From Acidobacteriota bacterium (GTDB lineage: Bacteria > Acidobacteriota > UBA6911 > RPQK01 > DATIPO01), in NCBI GenBank assembly GCA_035471785.1, contig DATIPQ010000153.1, positions 1 through 44,826 of the forward strand: a stretch of DNA of 44,826 nucleotides, given 5' to 3'. A model generated the notes under the pieces. That model saw only the letters and a list, made by a program, of their open reading frames with translations. It was not told where the DNA came from and made no database searches. Of this stretch, positions 9,065 through 20,832 are shown piece after piece. Made by a program: the position numbers and the translations under genes. How positions within the stretch are numbered: the stretch's first letter is position 1; each line of letters opens with the position of its first letter.

Positions 9065-9775
9065 TCACAAGTCTTGCAGCCGCTCCTCGCACCTCTCGCT
9101 CAACTTGCGCAGCGAGCGGCACAAGACCGTAACCGAGGGGGCGTTCAAGTCCGTAACGCTGACCACGTTGATGCCGCCACCAAAGAAGAAATCGGTAATG
9201 CGCCGCGAGAGCAGTCCCGTCAGATTTTCGGCCACCCGCAGGAATGAGGCGAAGATCACTTCGACGTCGTCCGTCTCGGCCACCCCCATGCGCACCGTCA
9301 AGCGGCTCTTGGGGCCTTCCCTGAAGCGGGTCTCGAAGAGATTCTTGAGGTCGCCCGAGAGATCCTTGACCTTGTTGAGAAAGCGGCGCATCTCGCGCGC
9401 ATCCTTTCGCTTCAGGACCTCCTGGCCTTCCAGAATTTTCTCTTCCAGGCGGCGATTGAGGTCCAGCACCTCGACGCTGCGCTCCATGACCCACTTGGGC
9501 GTGGGCCGTCCCAGCAGAAAGCGGGAATCGACGTGGTTGACGAAGATGTAGCGGAAGTTGCTGACCAGATGGGCATCGAGATCCTGCTCCAACTCGGGAA
9601 CCTCGACGCCACGCCGCAGCGCCTCCTGGCGGAAGACAGAAAAATCGACTCCGTGCAGCCAATGGTCCTCGGGGAAAGAAAGCCCTTCAGCGGAAGGGGG
9701 ATCTTCACCAACAGCGGAGCCTGAAAGAAGCATCAAGCCGATCAGACTCAAGACTGCCCATTTCATTCGCAGCAT
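9065..9775 (-). CDS. Secreted hypothetical protein
   Basis: A 236-residue protein with a signal peptide (MLRMKWAVLSLIGLMLLSGSAVGE). The mature part is mostly charged and helical, with a likely coiled-coil section at about 90-150 rich in Lys, Arg and Glu, and a C-terminal segment containing two cysteines (LCRSLRKLSERCE). I do not recognise a family. ATGs at 9775 and 9766 are both possible; GAGGAG lies close upstream of the first. It faces away from the cytochrome gene on the other strand, and lies 96 bp downstream of the DUF420 gene on the same strand, so the two could be co-transcribed. Function unknown. Confidence 0.72.
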   Translation of the reverse strand: MLRMKWAVLSLIGLMLLSGSAVGEDPPSAEGLSFPEDHWLHGVDFSVFRQEALRRGVEVPELEQDLDAHLVSNFRYIFVNHVDSRFLLGRPTPKWVMERSVEVLDLNRRLEEKILEGQEVLKRKDAREMRRFLNKVKDLSGDLKNLFETRFREGPKSRLTVRMGVAETDDVEVIFASFLRVAENLTGLLSRRITDFFFGGGINVVSVTDLNAPSVTVLCRSLRKLSERCEERLQDL

Positions 9776-9871
9776 CGCTCCTCTGGCCGAAGGCCGTAGT
9801 CGCGGCAGGGGTAATCGACTCTATGTTTGTATCGCCCACCCCGAGTCCCTGTCAACACCCGATGCCGCCCC

Positions 9872-10402
9872 CTAAAGGTAAAGCATCCAATAGACGAGGA
9901 CGCCGGTGACCGAGACGTAGAGCCACAGGGGCAAGGTGATCCTGGCGATGCGGCGGTGCTTTTCCACCTTCATGGTCCAGCCGCGGTAGAGCGTGAGCAA
10001 GGCCAGCGGCAGGATCAAAGCGGCCAGGACGATATGGGTGAGCAGGATGAAGTAGTAGACCGCCACCCAATCGCCGGCGTAGCGGGTGGGTCCGCTCTTG
10101 AACCAGTGATAGACCACATAGGTGACCAGAAAGAGGGACGAGGTGGCGAAAGCTCCCAGCATCACCTTGCGGTGGGCCAGGATGGCGCGGCGGCGGATGA
10201 AGAGGTAGCCGATGACCAGCAGCACGGCGGTCAGGGAGTTGAGGGCGGCGTTGACGTTGGGCAGGGAGGAGACGTCCAGCGCCCCCCGCGTTCCCTCAGG
10301 ACGCGGCCCAAGAATCAGAAAGGCTACGGCAGCCGCGACAACCGCCGAGACGATGTAGATGATGCGGACCCAAAAGCGCTCTTGCACGGCCTGCTGCTGC
10401 AT
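9872..10402 (-). CDS. DUF420 (YozB/CtaM-like) membrane protein
   Basis: A 176-residue integral membrane protein with about five TM helices. It shows the DUF420 pattern: NAALNSLTAVLLVIGYLFIR, then HRKVMLGAFATSSLFLVTYVVYH, and THIVLAALILPLALLTLYRG, with conserved His residues in membrane context. Relatives in Firmicutes (CtaM/YozB) assist maturation of haem-copper cytochrome oxidases; whether this holds here is inference. No oxidase genes are in the window, though two c-type cytochrome genes lie close by. It is divergent from pgi across 55 bp. Confidence 0.85.
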   Translation of the reverse strand: MQQQAVQERFWVRIIYIVSAVVAAAVAFLILGPRPEGTRGALDVSSLPNVNAALNSLTAVLLVIGYLFIRRRAILAHRKVMLGAFATSSLFLVTYVVYHWFKSGPTRYAGDWVAVYYFILLTHIVLAALILPLALLTLYRGWTMKVEKHRRIARITLPLWLYVSVTGVLVYWMLYL

Positions 10403-10457
10403 GGCAGGCCAGTTTAGCAGCTTCCTTGCCGCCCTCGCTTCTTGCTAAGGTTAGCCC

Positions 10458-12107
10458 ATGCCGAAACCGACTCGATGCAAGGCCTGGAAGAAGCTGAAAG
10501 AGCACCGTCAAGAGATGGCCTCGCGCCATTTGCGCCAGATGTTCGAAGACGATCCGCAGCGCTTCGAACGCTTTCATTTGCAGGCCTGCGGCCTTCTGCT
10601 CGACTACTCCAAGAACCGCATCAGCGGGCGGACGCTGAGACTGCTGCTGCGCCTGGCCCAGGAAACGCGTCTGGAGGAATGGACCCGGCGCCTGTTCGCC
10701 GGCGAAGCCATCAACTTCACTGAAGATCGCAGCGTCCTCCACGTGGCCCTGCGCAACCGCTCCTCGCGCCCCATCCTGGTCGAGGGCCAAGACGTCATGC
10801 CCCAAGTGCGGGCCGTGCTGGAACAGATGGAGGACTTCTGCCGGCGCGTCCGCGGGGGGAACTGGAAAGGGCACTCGGGGGAAAGCATCAGCGACGTCGT
10901 CAACCTGGGCATCGGCGGATCCGACCTCGGGCCCGCCATGGTCAGCGAGGCCCTCAAACCTTACGCCGACGGACCGCGGGTACACTATGTCTCCAACGTC
11001 GACGGCAGCCACCTGGCCCAGACCCTGAGCGGACTCGACCCTCAGGGCACCCTCTTCATCGTCTCCTCCAAGAGCTTCACCACTCAGGAAACCCTGGCCA
11101 ATGCCCGCAGCGCCCGAGCCTGGCTGCTCGAGCACACGGGCGAGCAGCCCGGCTCGATCGCCAAGCACTTCGTGGCCGTCTCCAGCAACGAAGAGGCGGT
11201 GCGCGAGTTCGGCATCGATCCCGCCAACATGTTCGTCTTCTGGGACTGGGTAGGGGGACGCTTTTCGCTCTGGTCGGCCATCGGACTCTCCATCGCCCTC
11301 TCCCTGGGGATGGACCGCTTCAAGCAGCTTCTGCGCGGCGCTCACCGCATGGACGAGCACTTCCGCACGACCCCGCTCGACCAGAACATGCCCGTCATCC
11401 TGGCGCTGATGGGCATTTGGAACCGCAACTTCCTGGGGGCCCGCAGCTACGCCGTGGCTCCCTACGACCAATACCTGCACCGCCTGCCCGCCTACCTGCA
11501 GCAACTGGACATGGAGAGCAACGGCAAGCGCATCGACCGGCAGGGCCGGGAGGTGGGGTGGCCCACCGGCCCCATCGTGTGGGGAGAACCCGGCACCAAC
11601 GGACAACACGCCTTTTTTCAGCTCATCCACCAAGGATGCGAACTGATCCCCGTCGACTTCATCTTGCCCGCCCGCAGCCACCATCCGCTGGGCCAGCACC
11701 ACGCCATGCTGCTGGCCAACGGACTGGCTCAATCAGAGGCCTTGATGCGGGGCAAGACGGCTGAGGAAGTCCGCCGCGAGATGGAGGAGCAAGGCGTGGA
11801 CGAGAAGCGCATCGAAAAGCTCCTGCCCCACCGCGTCTTCCCGGGCAACCGTCCCAGCAACACCCTGCTGCTCGACCGCGTCACGCCCGAGACTCTGGGT
11901 GCGCTGCTGGCCCTTTACGAGCACAAGATCTTCGTCCAGGGCGTGATCTGGGACATCAATTCCTTCGATCAGTGGGGGGTGGAACTGGGCAAGCAACTGG
12001 CCTCGGGAATCCTCGATGAATTGGACGGGAAGGAGCCGGTTGCAGCCCATGATGCCTCCACCCGAGCCCTCATCGACCGCCTCCGGGAGGCGTTTTCATC
12101 CTCTTAG
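10458..12107 (+). CDS. pgi: Glucose-6-phosphate isomerase
   Basis: A 549-residue cytoplasmic enzyme interconverting glucose-6-phosphate and fructose-6-phosphate. Its length fits the long bacterial/eukaryotic PGI type. Family signatures are clear: [19 protein letters not shown] at the phosphate-binding loop, [17 protein letters not shown], the PGI signature region with [19 protein letters not shown] carrying the catalytic Glu, and [20 protein letters not shown] followed by the C-terminal catalytic Lys region ([11 protein letters not shown]). The ATG at 10458 gives the normal N-terminus. It is followed by eno after a structured gap of 345 bp, so the two glycolytic genes may share regulation. 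A GC-rich hairpin with TTTT overlaps its last codons. Confidence 0.97.
   Translation: MPKPTRCKAWKKLKEHRQEMASRHLRQMFEDDPQRFERFHLQACGLLLDYSKNRISGRTLRLLLRLAQETRLEEWTRRLFAGEAINFTEDRSVLHVALRNRSSRPILVEGQDVMPQVRAVLEQMEDFCRRVRGGNWKGHSGESISDVVNLGIGGSDLGPAMVSEALKPYADGPRVHYVSNVDGSHLAQTLSGLDPQGTLFIVSSKSFTTQETLANARSARAWLLEHTGEQPGSIAKHFVAVSSNEEAVREFGIDPANMFVFWDWVGGRFSLWSAIGLSIALSLGMDRFKQLLRGAHRMDEHFRTTPLDQNMPVILALMGIWNRNFLGARSYAVAPYDQYLHRLPAYLQQLDMESNGKRIDRQGREVGWPTGPIVWGEPGTNGQHAFFQLIHQGCELIPVDFILPARSHHPLGQHHAMLLANGLAQSEALMRGKTAEEVRREMEEQGVDEKRIEKLLPHRVFPGNRPSNTLLLDRVTPETLGALLALYEHKIFVQGVIWDINSFDQWGVELGKQLASGILDELDGKEPVAAHDASTRALIDRLREAFSSS
12078..12096 (+). terminator. Terminator-like hairpin in the 3' end of pgi
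   Basis: CGCCTC-cgg-GAGGCG (12078-12092) is followed by TTTT, and a second T-run follows at about 12112-12119, just past the pgi stop. This resembles a rho-independent terminator embedded in the last codons. It would separate pgi from eno transcripts. Strength is uncertain because the first T-run is short. Confidence 0.5.
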
Positions 12108-12161
12108 AGCTATTTTTTTCCGTCTTTATCCTCCCTTCATTCCCGAGTGCTTGAATAAAGG

Positions 12162-12373
12162 CTCAACAACAACCCTTCCTTGCTGTTGTTGAGTTCGGAC
12201 CTTGTGAGCGCCGAGAGGGCCGGAGCCTTCCCCAGGATCCGGCCCTCTCACTCAGCGGCACGCGATCATACTCTTCGGCAACGCGTTGCTCCATGCAAAC
12301 CGCAAAATCGCCCCTCCACTGGCGAGTGTTGCTTACCCTCCATAGCTTCAGCGAAGGAGGGTCCCGCCTCCTT
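12162..12373. other. Structured intergenic region between pgi and eno
   Basis: This gap of 345 bp (12108-12452) holds no convincing gene but several strong inverted repeats. They are CTCAACAACA / TGTTGTTGAG (12162-12171 / 12184-12193), GAGAGGGCCGG / CCGGCCCTCTC (12213-12223 / 12239-12249), ACCCTCC / GGAGGGT (12335-12341 / 12356-12362) and AAGGAGG / CCTCCTT (12354-12360 / 12367-12373). The last two share the same GGAGG and so are mutually exclusive. The region could be a terminator set, an attenuator-like leader or a small RNA; none is proven. Confidence 0.5.
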
Positions 12374-12399
12374 TGCATTCCTCGCAAGTCCGATATAAT
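12373..12399 (+). promoter_or_regulatory. Probable eno promoter
   Basis: A perfect TATAAT (12394-12399) lies 54 bp before the eno ATG, with TTGCAT (12373-12378) at a rather short spacing of 15 bp as the best -35. AAGGAG (12435-12440) is the RBS. The -35 abuts the AAGGAGG/CCTCCTT hairpin, which suggests but does not show regulation. Confidence 0.5.
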
Positions 12400-12428
12400 C
12401 GCGCTGCCTGACTAACGAGGCCGATTAA

Positions 12429-13733
<1,305 letters not shown>

Positions 13734-13856
13734 GGGCCAGGTTCGAAATGCGATATGCGAAGTTCGAAGGATCCGGAAGACCAGAAATCCGCTAGCCCCC
13801 CTTCGCCCAAGGCTATAGTGGGCGAGAGTAGGGAATGTGTTGAAAGTCATGTCGAA

Positions 13857-13978
13857 GCTCGCTGAAAGCGAGCAATTCGTTAGCCCAGGGTAAAGCACGC
13901 TGCAAGCGAAGCGCCGCAGAGGGCGCAACCCTGGGTGTTCGTTCACGCCTCTGATCCACACTGAAGGTGTGGAATAAA
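13857..13978 (+). repeat. Dispersed structured repeat, copy A
   Basis: First of four related intergenic elements. It starts with the hairpin GCTCGCTGAAAGCGAGC (13857-13873). A long-range stem follows, CCCAGGGT (13884-13891) with ACCCTGGG (13928-13935). It ends with the hairpin CCACAC-tgaag-GTGTGG (13956-13972) and the tail AATAAA. Other copies are at 32199-32320 (plus strand) and 38686-38806 and 44534-44651 (minus strand). It lies between eno and the CYTH gene, just upstream of the CYTH start. Confidence 0.85.
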
Positions 13979-14002
13979 GTTAGTTTTGAAAACATCTCCA
14001 CA

Positions 14003-14476
14003 ATGCATGAAATCGAGAGAAAATTCAGGGTCGACTCGCAGGACTGGCGGGAACACATCGAATCCTCAAGCTCTTTGCGGCAGGGCTACTTGACTCCCTC
14101 TACCGACCTCAGCGTGCGGGTGCGCATCAGGGATGAATCGGCAACCCTCAACGTCAAGGGGCCTCCCGAGGGCATCACCCGTCCCGAGTTCGAATACGAG
14201 ATCCCGCTGGCGGACGCTGAAGAAATGCTCGATTTGTGCAGCGGTCTCAAAGTAGTCAAGACACGTCATGAACTGCACCACAAAGGCATGTTGTGGGAAA
14301 TCGACGAGTTCCTGGAAGCCAACCAGGGCCTGGTAGTAGCCGAGATCGAGCTGCAAAACGAAGACCAGGATTTCGCCCGCCCTTCCTGGCTGGGTCGGGA
14401 AGTCACTGACGACCCCCGCTACCTCAACGTCAACCTGGCCCGCCACCCCTACCGCGAGTGGGGAGACAGCGATTGA
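14003..14476 (+). CDS. CYTH-domain protein (triphosphate tunnel metalloenzyme)
   Basis: A 157-residue cytoplasmic protein starting MHEIERKF, the ExExK signature that opens CYTH domains (EIERK). Alternating charged strands follow (SVRVRIRDESATLNVKG, RPEFEYEIP, KGMLWEIDEF, GLVVAEIEL), as expected for the eight-stranded tunnel that holds a triphosphate and metal ions. Bacterial members include inorganic triphosphatases; some are adenylate cyclases. Short stand-alone proteins like this are usually triphosphatases, so that is the preferred guess. I chose the ATG at 14003 over an in-frame upstream ATG at 13967, because the latter falls inside repeat copy A and the family starts right at the ExExK motif. 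Confidence 0.9.
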   Translation: MHEIERKFRVDSQDWREHIESSSSLRQGYLTPSTDLSVRVRIRDESATLNVKGPPEGITRPEFEYEIPLADAEEMLDLCSGLKVVKTRHELHHKGMLWEIDEFLEANQGLVVAEIELQNEDQDFARPSWLGREVTDDPRYLNVNLARHPYREWGDSD

Positions 14477-14483
14477 CACATAC

Positions 14484-14512
14484 TTGAAATCGGGAGGGTT
14501 TGGCGGCATACT
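14484..14512 (+). promoter_or_regulatory. Possible tRNA-Val promoter
   Basis: TTGAAA (14484-14489) and CATACT (14507-14512) are 17 bp apart, about 100 bp upstream of tRNA-Val. A consensus TTGACA at 14473-14478 overlaps the CYTH stop but lacks a good -10 partner. Pattern-based only. Confidence 0.35.
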
Positions 14513-14608
14513 ATGGAGTCTCATGCGAGAAGTGCTGAAAAGACAGCCCTGGATGCAGGTTCCGCGCTCTACGAGCCGGTTCGTCGTATGCTGACCCACA
14601 CAATACGG

Positions 14609-14685
14609 GGGCGGTTAGCTCAGTTGGTTAGAGCGTCTGCTTGACGTGCAGAAGGTCAGAGGTTCGAATCCTCTACCGCCCACCA
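14609..14685 (+). tRNA. tRNA-Val (anticodon GAC)
   Basis: A complete cloverleaf can be drawn. Acceptor stem GGGCGGT (14609-14615) pairs with ACCGCCC (14675-14681). The D arm is TAGCTCAGTTGGTTAGAGC. The anticodon stem TCTGC/GCAGA encloses the loop TTGACGT, giving anticodon GAC. The T arm contains GGTTCGAATCC. Discriminator A is followed by an encoded CCA (14683-14685). It lies 83 bp upstream of valS, the gene for its cognate synthetase. Confidence 0.97.
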
Positions 14686-14768
14686 TCCTCTCGACGGGGC
14701 GAAATCCTTCCCCGTTATCCTTGAACAAGAGATCCACTGGAAAGACGGCAGGCGGGCGAGGACGAATC

Positions 14769-17459
<2,691 letters not shown>

Positions 17460-17480
17460 GTTGACACACAAGGCACGCTG

Positions 17481-17507
17481 CTGGCTAACCGGACGGGTTC
17501 TAGCCAG
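17481..17507 (+). terminator. Hairpin downstream of valS, possible terminator
   Basis: CTGGCTA (17481-17487) pairs with TAGCCAG (17501-17507), extended by ACC/GGT across a 2-nt bulge, starting 22 bp after the valS stop. Only a short TTT follows, so terminator function is tentative. Confidence 0.4.
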
Positions 17508-17841
17508 AACTTTGCGACCCCATCGCCTCCCTCAACGTGGACATGCGGCGGTTCTTCCCGATCGGCCTAGAAGAAGAAGACTCGATATGGGTCTTCTCAT
17601 CGGCATCTATTGATTATAGCCTCCCGGAAGGAAGTTGGCTTAGCCCCTCGGCTTCCGCCAGAGGCGGAAGAAACACGTTGCCGACACACTGGTGCACTCT
17701 CGTCTTCTCTTTGTGGAATCTCGTCACGGCGAGCGTCAACACAACCGCGTGGTGCCCAAGCTTCTTCGACCCTCATTCAGATACTCCCGATGCAGTTCCT
17801 CGGCGGCTTCGTGAGGAGGAGGATGGTAATCTCTAGCTCTC
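17508..17841. other. Intergenic stretch without a supported gene
   Basis: Between the valS hairpin and the glycosyltransferase gene I see no reading frame with protein-like composition. The one clear structure is the perfect inverted repeat CTTCCGCC-aga-GGCGGAAG (17652-17670), without a T-run. A GAGGAGGAGG run (about 17812-17822) is too far from the next ATG to be an ordinary RBS. Confidence 0.5.
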
Positions 17842-18573
17842 ATGGACCTCTCCTTCGTCATTCCCGCTTATAACGAGCAGGAGCGGCTGCCTCAGACGCT
17901 GGCGGTTCTGGAATCCTATTTAACGGGACTGGAGGAGGTCGGCGAGTGGGAGATTGTCGTGGCGGATGACGGGAGTACGGACGGGACGGCGGAGAAAGCC
18001 GCGCAGTGGGCCGGGCGCGGGGTGCGGGTGGTTCGGCTGAGGCGCAATCGCGGCAAGGGGGCGGCGCTGCGTCAGGGAGTGAAGGAGACGCGGGGCCAGT
18101 TCGTGTTCTTCGTGGACGCCGATCTTCCCTACCGGCTGGACTTCATCGAGCGGGCCCTGGAGCTGCTGCGGGACGCGGCCGATGCCGTGATCGGGGCGCG
18201 CGATCTGCCCGAGTCCAGCTATGATTCATCCTTCCCCAAGATCAGGGTGTGGACGGGCAAAGCGTTCTCCTACCTGATCCGCGCACTGCTGCCCCTGGAC
18301 ATCTTCGACACCCAATGCGGCTTCAAGGGATTTCGCGGTGACCTGATACGGGCGGCTGCCTCCCACGCGCAAATCGATGGCTATACCATCGACATCGAGA
18401 TGCTGCTCATGCTGCGGCTGTGGAAAGCCCGCATCGAGCGCCAACCCGTCCACCTGCAGCGCCACCACGGAAGCAAAGTCCGCCTGCTTCGCGACTCGGC
18501 CCGCATGCTGGCCGAAGTCCTGCGCATCCGCCGCCGTCTCTCACAGGGCCGCTATCCATCCCGGTTTTCCTAA
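17842..18573 (+). CDS. Family 2 glycosyltransferase, dolichyl-P-glucosyltransferase-like
   Basis: A 243-residue GT-A fold enzyme. MDLSFVIPAYNEQERLPQTL is the nucleotide-sugar binding start, VVADDGSTDGT the next conserved strand, RNRGKGAALRQGV the usual Lys/Gly loop, FFVDADLPY the DxD-type metal site, and DTQCGFKGFRGDL the acceptor-side motif seen in ALG5/DPM1-like members. It probably transfers a sugar from a nucleotide donor to a polyprenyl phosphate at the cytoplasmic face of the membrane. There is no membrane segment. Substrate cannot be told. No strong RBS is seen directly before the ATG at 17842. It stands alone, with membrane-protein genes following after 126 bp. Confidence 0.9.
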   Translation: MDLSFVIPAYNEQERLPQTLAVLESYLTGLEEVGEWEIVVADDGSTDGTAEKAAQWAGRGVRVVRLRRNRGKGAALRQGVKETRGQFVFFVDADLPYRLDFIERALELLRDAADAVIGARDLPESSYDSSFPKIRVWTGKAFSYLIRALLPLDIFDTQCGFKGFRGDLIRAAASHAQIDGYTIDIEMLLMLRLWKARIERQPVHLQRHHGSKVRLLRDSARMLAEVLRIRRRLSQGRYPSRFS

Positions 18574-18651
18574 GCATGTCACGAAGCTTGGCGCAGCCGC
18601 CAGGTGCATGAAAGTATCGTCGTGCGCTAGTTTTCAAAGTTTTTGCTTGTA

Positions 18652-18665
18652 ATATTTCTAAATAT
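18652..18665. repeat. AT-rich palindrome upstream of small membrane protein gene
   Basis: ATATTT-ct-AAATAT lies in an AT-rich island 35 bp before the ATG of the 18700 gene, in an otherwise GC-rich region. It could be part of a promoter or an operator; no convincing -35/-10 pair was found. Confidence 0.4.
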
Positions 18666-18699
18666 CTGGCATCATGCAGTTTATGAGGAGGAGATTACG

Positions 18700-19038
18700 A
18701 TGACATCTTCATTTTTGGCCCTGATTCTATTCATTGTCGCAGCCCTGGGTGGGCTCTTCCTGGCGGTTCGCCACTTCAAGGGGCAATCGCTGCCCATGCC
18801 GGTGGCTCTGCTTCACGGAGGTTTGGCGGCGGCGGGCTTGATTCTGCTGCTGGTGGCCTATTTTTCGGGAGCCCCGGGGTTGGCCACAGCCTTGTTGATT
18901 TTGGTGGTGGCCGCTCTGGGCGGCTTTTTCCTCTTTTCTTTCCATCTGCGCGGTCAGCGGGCGCCCAATGCCGCCGTGGTCATTCATGCACTGGTGGCAG
19001 CGGCGGGAGTCGTGATGCTACTGCTGGTGGCGCTGTAG
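18700..19038 (+). CDS. Small integral membrane protein
   Basis: A 112-residue protein made of four hydrophobic helices (about 3-22, 33-52, 58-77, 88-110) joined by short charged loops (RHFKGQSLP and HLRGQRAPN). The two halves look alike: each has a FLALILFIVAALGGLFL-like helix, then a G-Q loop, then a helix with HGG or HAL and many Ala, suggesting an internal duplication. The ATG at 18700 has GAGGAGGAG just upstream and is preferred over an in-frame ATG at 18643. It is nine bases upstream of the DUF2231 gene and probably co-transcribed. No known function. Confidence 0.75.
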   Translation: MTSSFLALILFIVAALGGLFLAVRHFKGQSLPMPVALLHGGLAAAGLILLLVAYFSGAPGLATALLILVVAALGGFFLFSFHLRGQRAPNAAVVIHALVAAAGVVMLLLVAL

Positions 19039-19047
19039 GAGAAGCTC

Positions 19048-19512
19048 ATGATTCAGGCCCGCCTTCTCGGGCATCCCCTTCATCCCATTCTGGCGGGGTT
19101 CCCGGTGGCCCTCTGGACGGTGGGTCTGGCGTGGGATCTGGCGGCTCTGCTGCTCCCCCGGCCCCTTTGGTCCGAGATGGCCTTCTGGACCCTGGCCGCC
19201 GGCCTGACAGCAGCCGTGCCGACCTTGATCACCGGCTTTTGGGAAATGGCCGCCCTGCGCCAGGGGCATCCGGCCGAGCGCACCGTCTGGTGGCACATGG
19301 GAATCATGTCGGCGGCCTTCTGCTGTATTCTGATAAGCGTTCTGCTGCGCCGGGACGCCTTGGAAAACGGGGAGCAGGCTTCTTTGGCGGCCCTGGGATT
19401 GGCTATTGCAGGAGTGGCCTTGACCATGGCCGGCGGATGGCTGGGCGGCGAGTTGGTCTTTCGTCATGGCCTCGGGGGCGAGAAGGGGAGGGAGCGAAAC
19501 GGAGACGGCTGA
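19048..19512 (+). CDS. DUF2231-family membrane protein
   Basis: A 154-residue membrane protein opening with MIQARLLGHPLHPILAGFPV, the GHPLHP...FPV signature of DUF2231. It has about four TM helices, with conserved His residues near the first helix and in TVWWHMGIM. Members of this family are found near haem or redox proteins, and some are thought to bind haem; that is not shown here. It is followed after 13 bp by a winged-helix regulator gene and preceded after nine bp by a small membrane protein gene, so the three probably form an operon. Confidence 0.85.
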   Translation: MIQARLLGHPLHPILAGFPVALWTVGLAWDLAALLLPRPLWSEMAFWTLAAGLTAAVPTLITGFWEMAALRQGHPAERTVWWHMGIMSAAFCCILISVLLRRDALENGEQASLAALGLAIAGVALTMAGGWLGGELVFRHGLGGEKGRERNGDG

Positions 19513-19525
19513 GCCTCAAGGACGC

Positions 19526-20224
19526 ATGAAGAACTCCCCGACACTGCAAGCCATGCCCGAATCGCGACGGGCCATACTCTCCGGCCTGAAGCGCCGGGGC
19601 TCGCAATCCATCGCCTCCTTGGCCGGCCATCTGGGCATCACCCCCGAAGGCGTGCGCCAACACCTGGGACAGCTTCAACACGAAGGTTGGGTCAAACGCG
19701 AGGTCAAGCGCGAGCCCTCCACCGCCGGACGCCCGCCCTCGGTTTACCGATTGACGCCCGCCGGCGACCATCTTTTCCCCAAGGAGTACGACGACCTGGC
19801 GGTAGCCTTGATCGATGCGGCCGCCGAAGAGCTGGGACGCGAGGCGGTGCGCCGCCTGCTGGAGAGAGTAGCCCGCGACAAGGTCGAGCAATGGGAACCT
19901 CAGTTGAGGGGACTCGGGCTGAAAGATCGCCTCAAGGCTTTGCGCGACATTTACATGGCCGACGACCCCTACTGCTATGTCGAGTCGGAGGAAAACGGTC
20001 ATCCGCGCCTGGTGGAGATGAACTGCCCCTACCTGGAGGTGGCGCGCCGCCGGCCGGCCTTGTGCAGCGTCACCGTGTCGGTGCTGCGCCGCCTGCTGGG
20101 TTACCGGGTCGTGCGCACGGAGCGCTTTCAGTCCGGCCACGGACGCTGCGTCTTCCGCATCCTCAAGGACCACCCCTTGGAAAACGGCTCTTCCCTCTTC
20201 GAGTGGGAACCGGACGAACCCTAA
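19526..20224 (+). CDS. SufR-like winged-helix regulator with cysteine cluster
   Basis: A 232-residue DNA-binding protein. Residues 12-80 form a winged helix (RRAILSGLKRRGSQSIASLA, then GITPEGVRQHLGQLQHEGWV, wing with AGRPPSVYRLT). The C-terminal domain resembles SufR: MNCPYLEVARRRPALCS and GRCVFRI, with C167-X12-C180 and C208. In SufR these cysteines hold an iron-sulfur cluster that senses iron or redox state. The third Cys of the cyanobacterial pattern is absent, though an extra Cys at 150 precedes the cluster. The ATG at 19526 fits best. The 3' end overlaps the convergent purN by four bases. Targets unknown; no suf genes are in view. Confidence 0.82.
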   Translation: MKNSPTLQAMPESRRAILSGLKRRGSQSIASLAGHLGITPEGVRQHLGQLQHEGWVKREVKREPSTAGRPPSVYRLTPAGDHLFPKEYDDLAVALIDAAAEELGREAVRRLLERVARDKVEQWEPQLRGLGLKDRLKALRDIYMADDPYCYVESEENGHPRLVEMNCPYLEVARRRPALCSVTVSVLRRLLGYRVVRTERFQSGHGRCVFRILKDHPLENGSSLFEWEPDEP

Positions 20225-20832
20225 GTCCCAGGCGCAATGAGCACGCGGCGGCCCTCTATGCGGTGGCGGTCCTGGCAGACGATTCTGAGGGCCTCGGGGT
20301 AGAGGCGGTGTTCTTGGACCAGGATGCGGGCCGAGAGGGATTCCTCGGTGTCGTCGTCTTTGACGGGGACGGCTTGCTGCAGGATGGCGGGGCCGTGGTC
20401 GAGTTTCTCGTCCACGAAGTGGACGGTGCAGCCCGACACCTTGGCGCCCCACTCCAGCGCCTGCTGCTGGGCCTTGAGTCCTGGGAAAGCGGGCAGCAGG
20501 GAAGGATGGATGTTGAGGATGCGATGGGGAAAGCGGCCGACGAAATAGGGGCTGACGATTCGCATGTAGCCGGCCAGGCAGATGATGTCGGTTTGGGCCT
20601 TTTCCAGCTCCGCCGCTACCAGGCGGTCGTAGTCCTGGCGAGACTGATCCTTTTGGGGGGAGATGGAAGAGGCGGGGTAGCCGCGGCGGCGGGCCTCGGC
20701 CAGTCCGGGGGCCTCGGGCTTGTTGGAGAAAACCAGCACGATCCGGGCCGGGATCTCGCCCGCTTCGATGGCGTCGGAGATGGCCATGAAGTTCGATCCC
20801 CGTCCGCTCAGCAGGATGGCGACGTTCTTCAT
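20221..20832 (-). CDS. purN: Phosphoribosylglycinamide formyltransferase
   Basis: A 203-residue enzyme adding the formyl group from 10-formyl-tetrahydrofolate to GAR in purine synthesis. The N-terminus MKNVAILLSGRGSNFMAI binds phosphate. Catalytic Asn-His come from NIHPSLLPAFPG and the catalytic Asp from DHGP. AGYMRIVSPYFV is also typical. The start at 20832 overlaps the stop of purM (ATGA), so the two are translationally coupled. The longer in-frame upstream extension has no family support and lies over purM. It ends against the convergent SufR-like gene. Confidence 0.96.
   Translation of the reverse strand: MKNVAILLSGRGSNFMAISDAIEAGEIPARIVLVFSNKPEAPGLAEARRRGYPASSISPQKDQSRQDYDRLVAAELEKAQTDIICLAGYMRIVSPYFVGRFPHRILNIHPSLLPAFPGLKAQQQALEWGAKVSGCTVHFVDEKLDHGPAILQQAVPVKDDDTEESLSARILVQEHRLYPEALRIVCQDRHRIEGRRVLIAPGT

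Noticed and set aside
10296-11732. A 478-codon frame antisense to pgi and overlapping the DUF420 gene
   Set aside because: Same reason; the pgi family match is complete.
13967-14002. Longer N-terminus of the CYTH protein
   Set aside because: The extra codons belong to the end of repeat copy A; CYTH domains begin at the ExExK motif.
14646-14768. N-terminal extension of valS through tRNA-Val
   Set aside because: The reading is tRNA sequence translated (QKVRGSNPLPP), a well-known artefact. valS begins at 14769.
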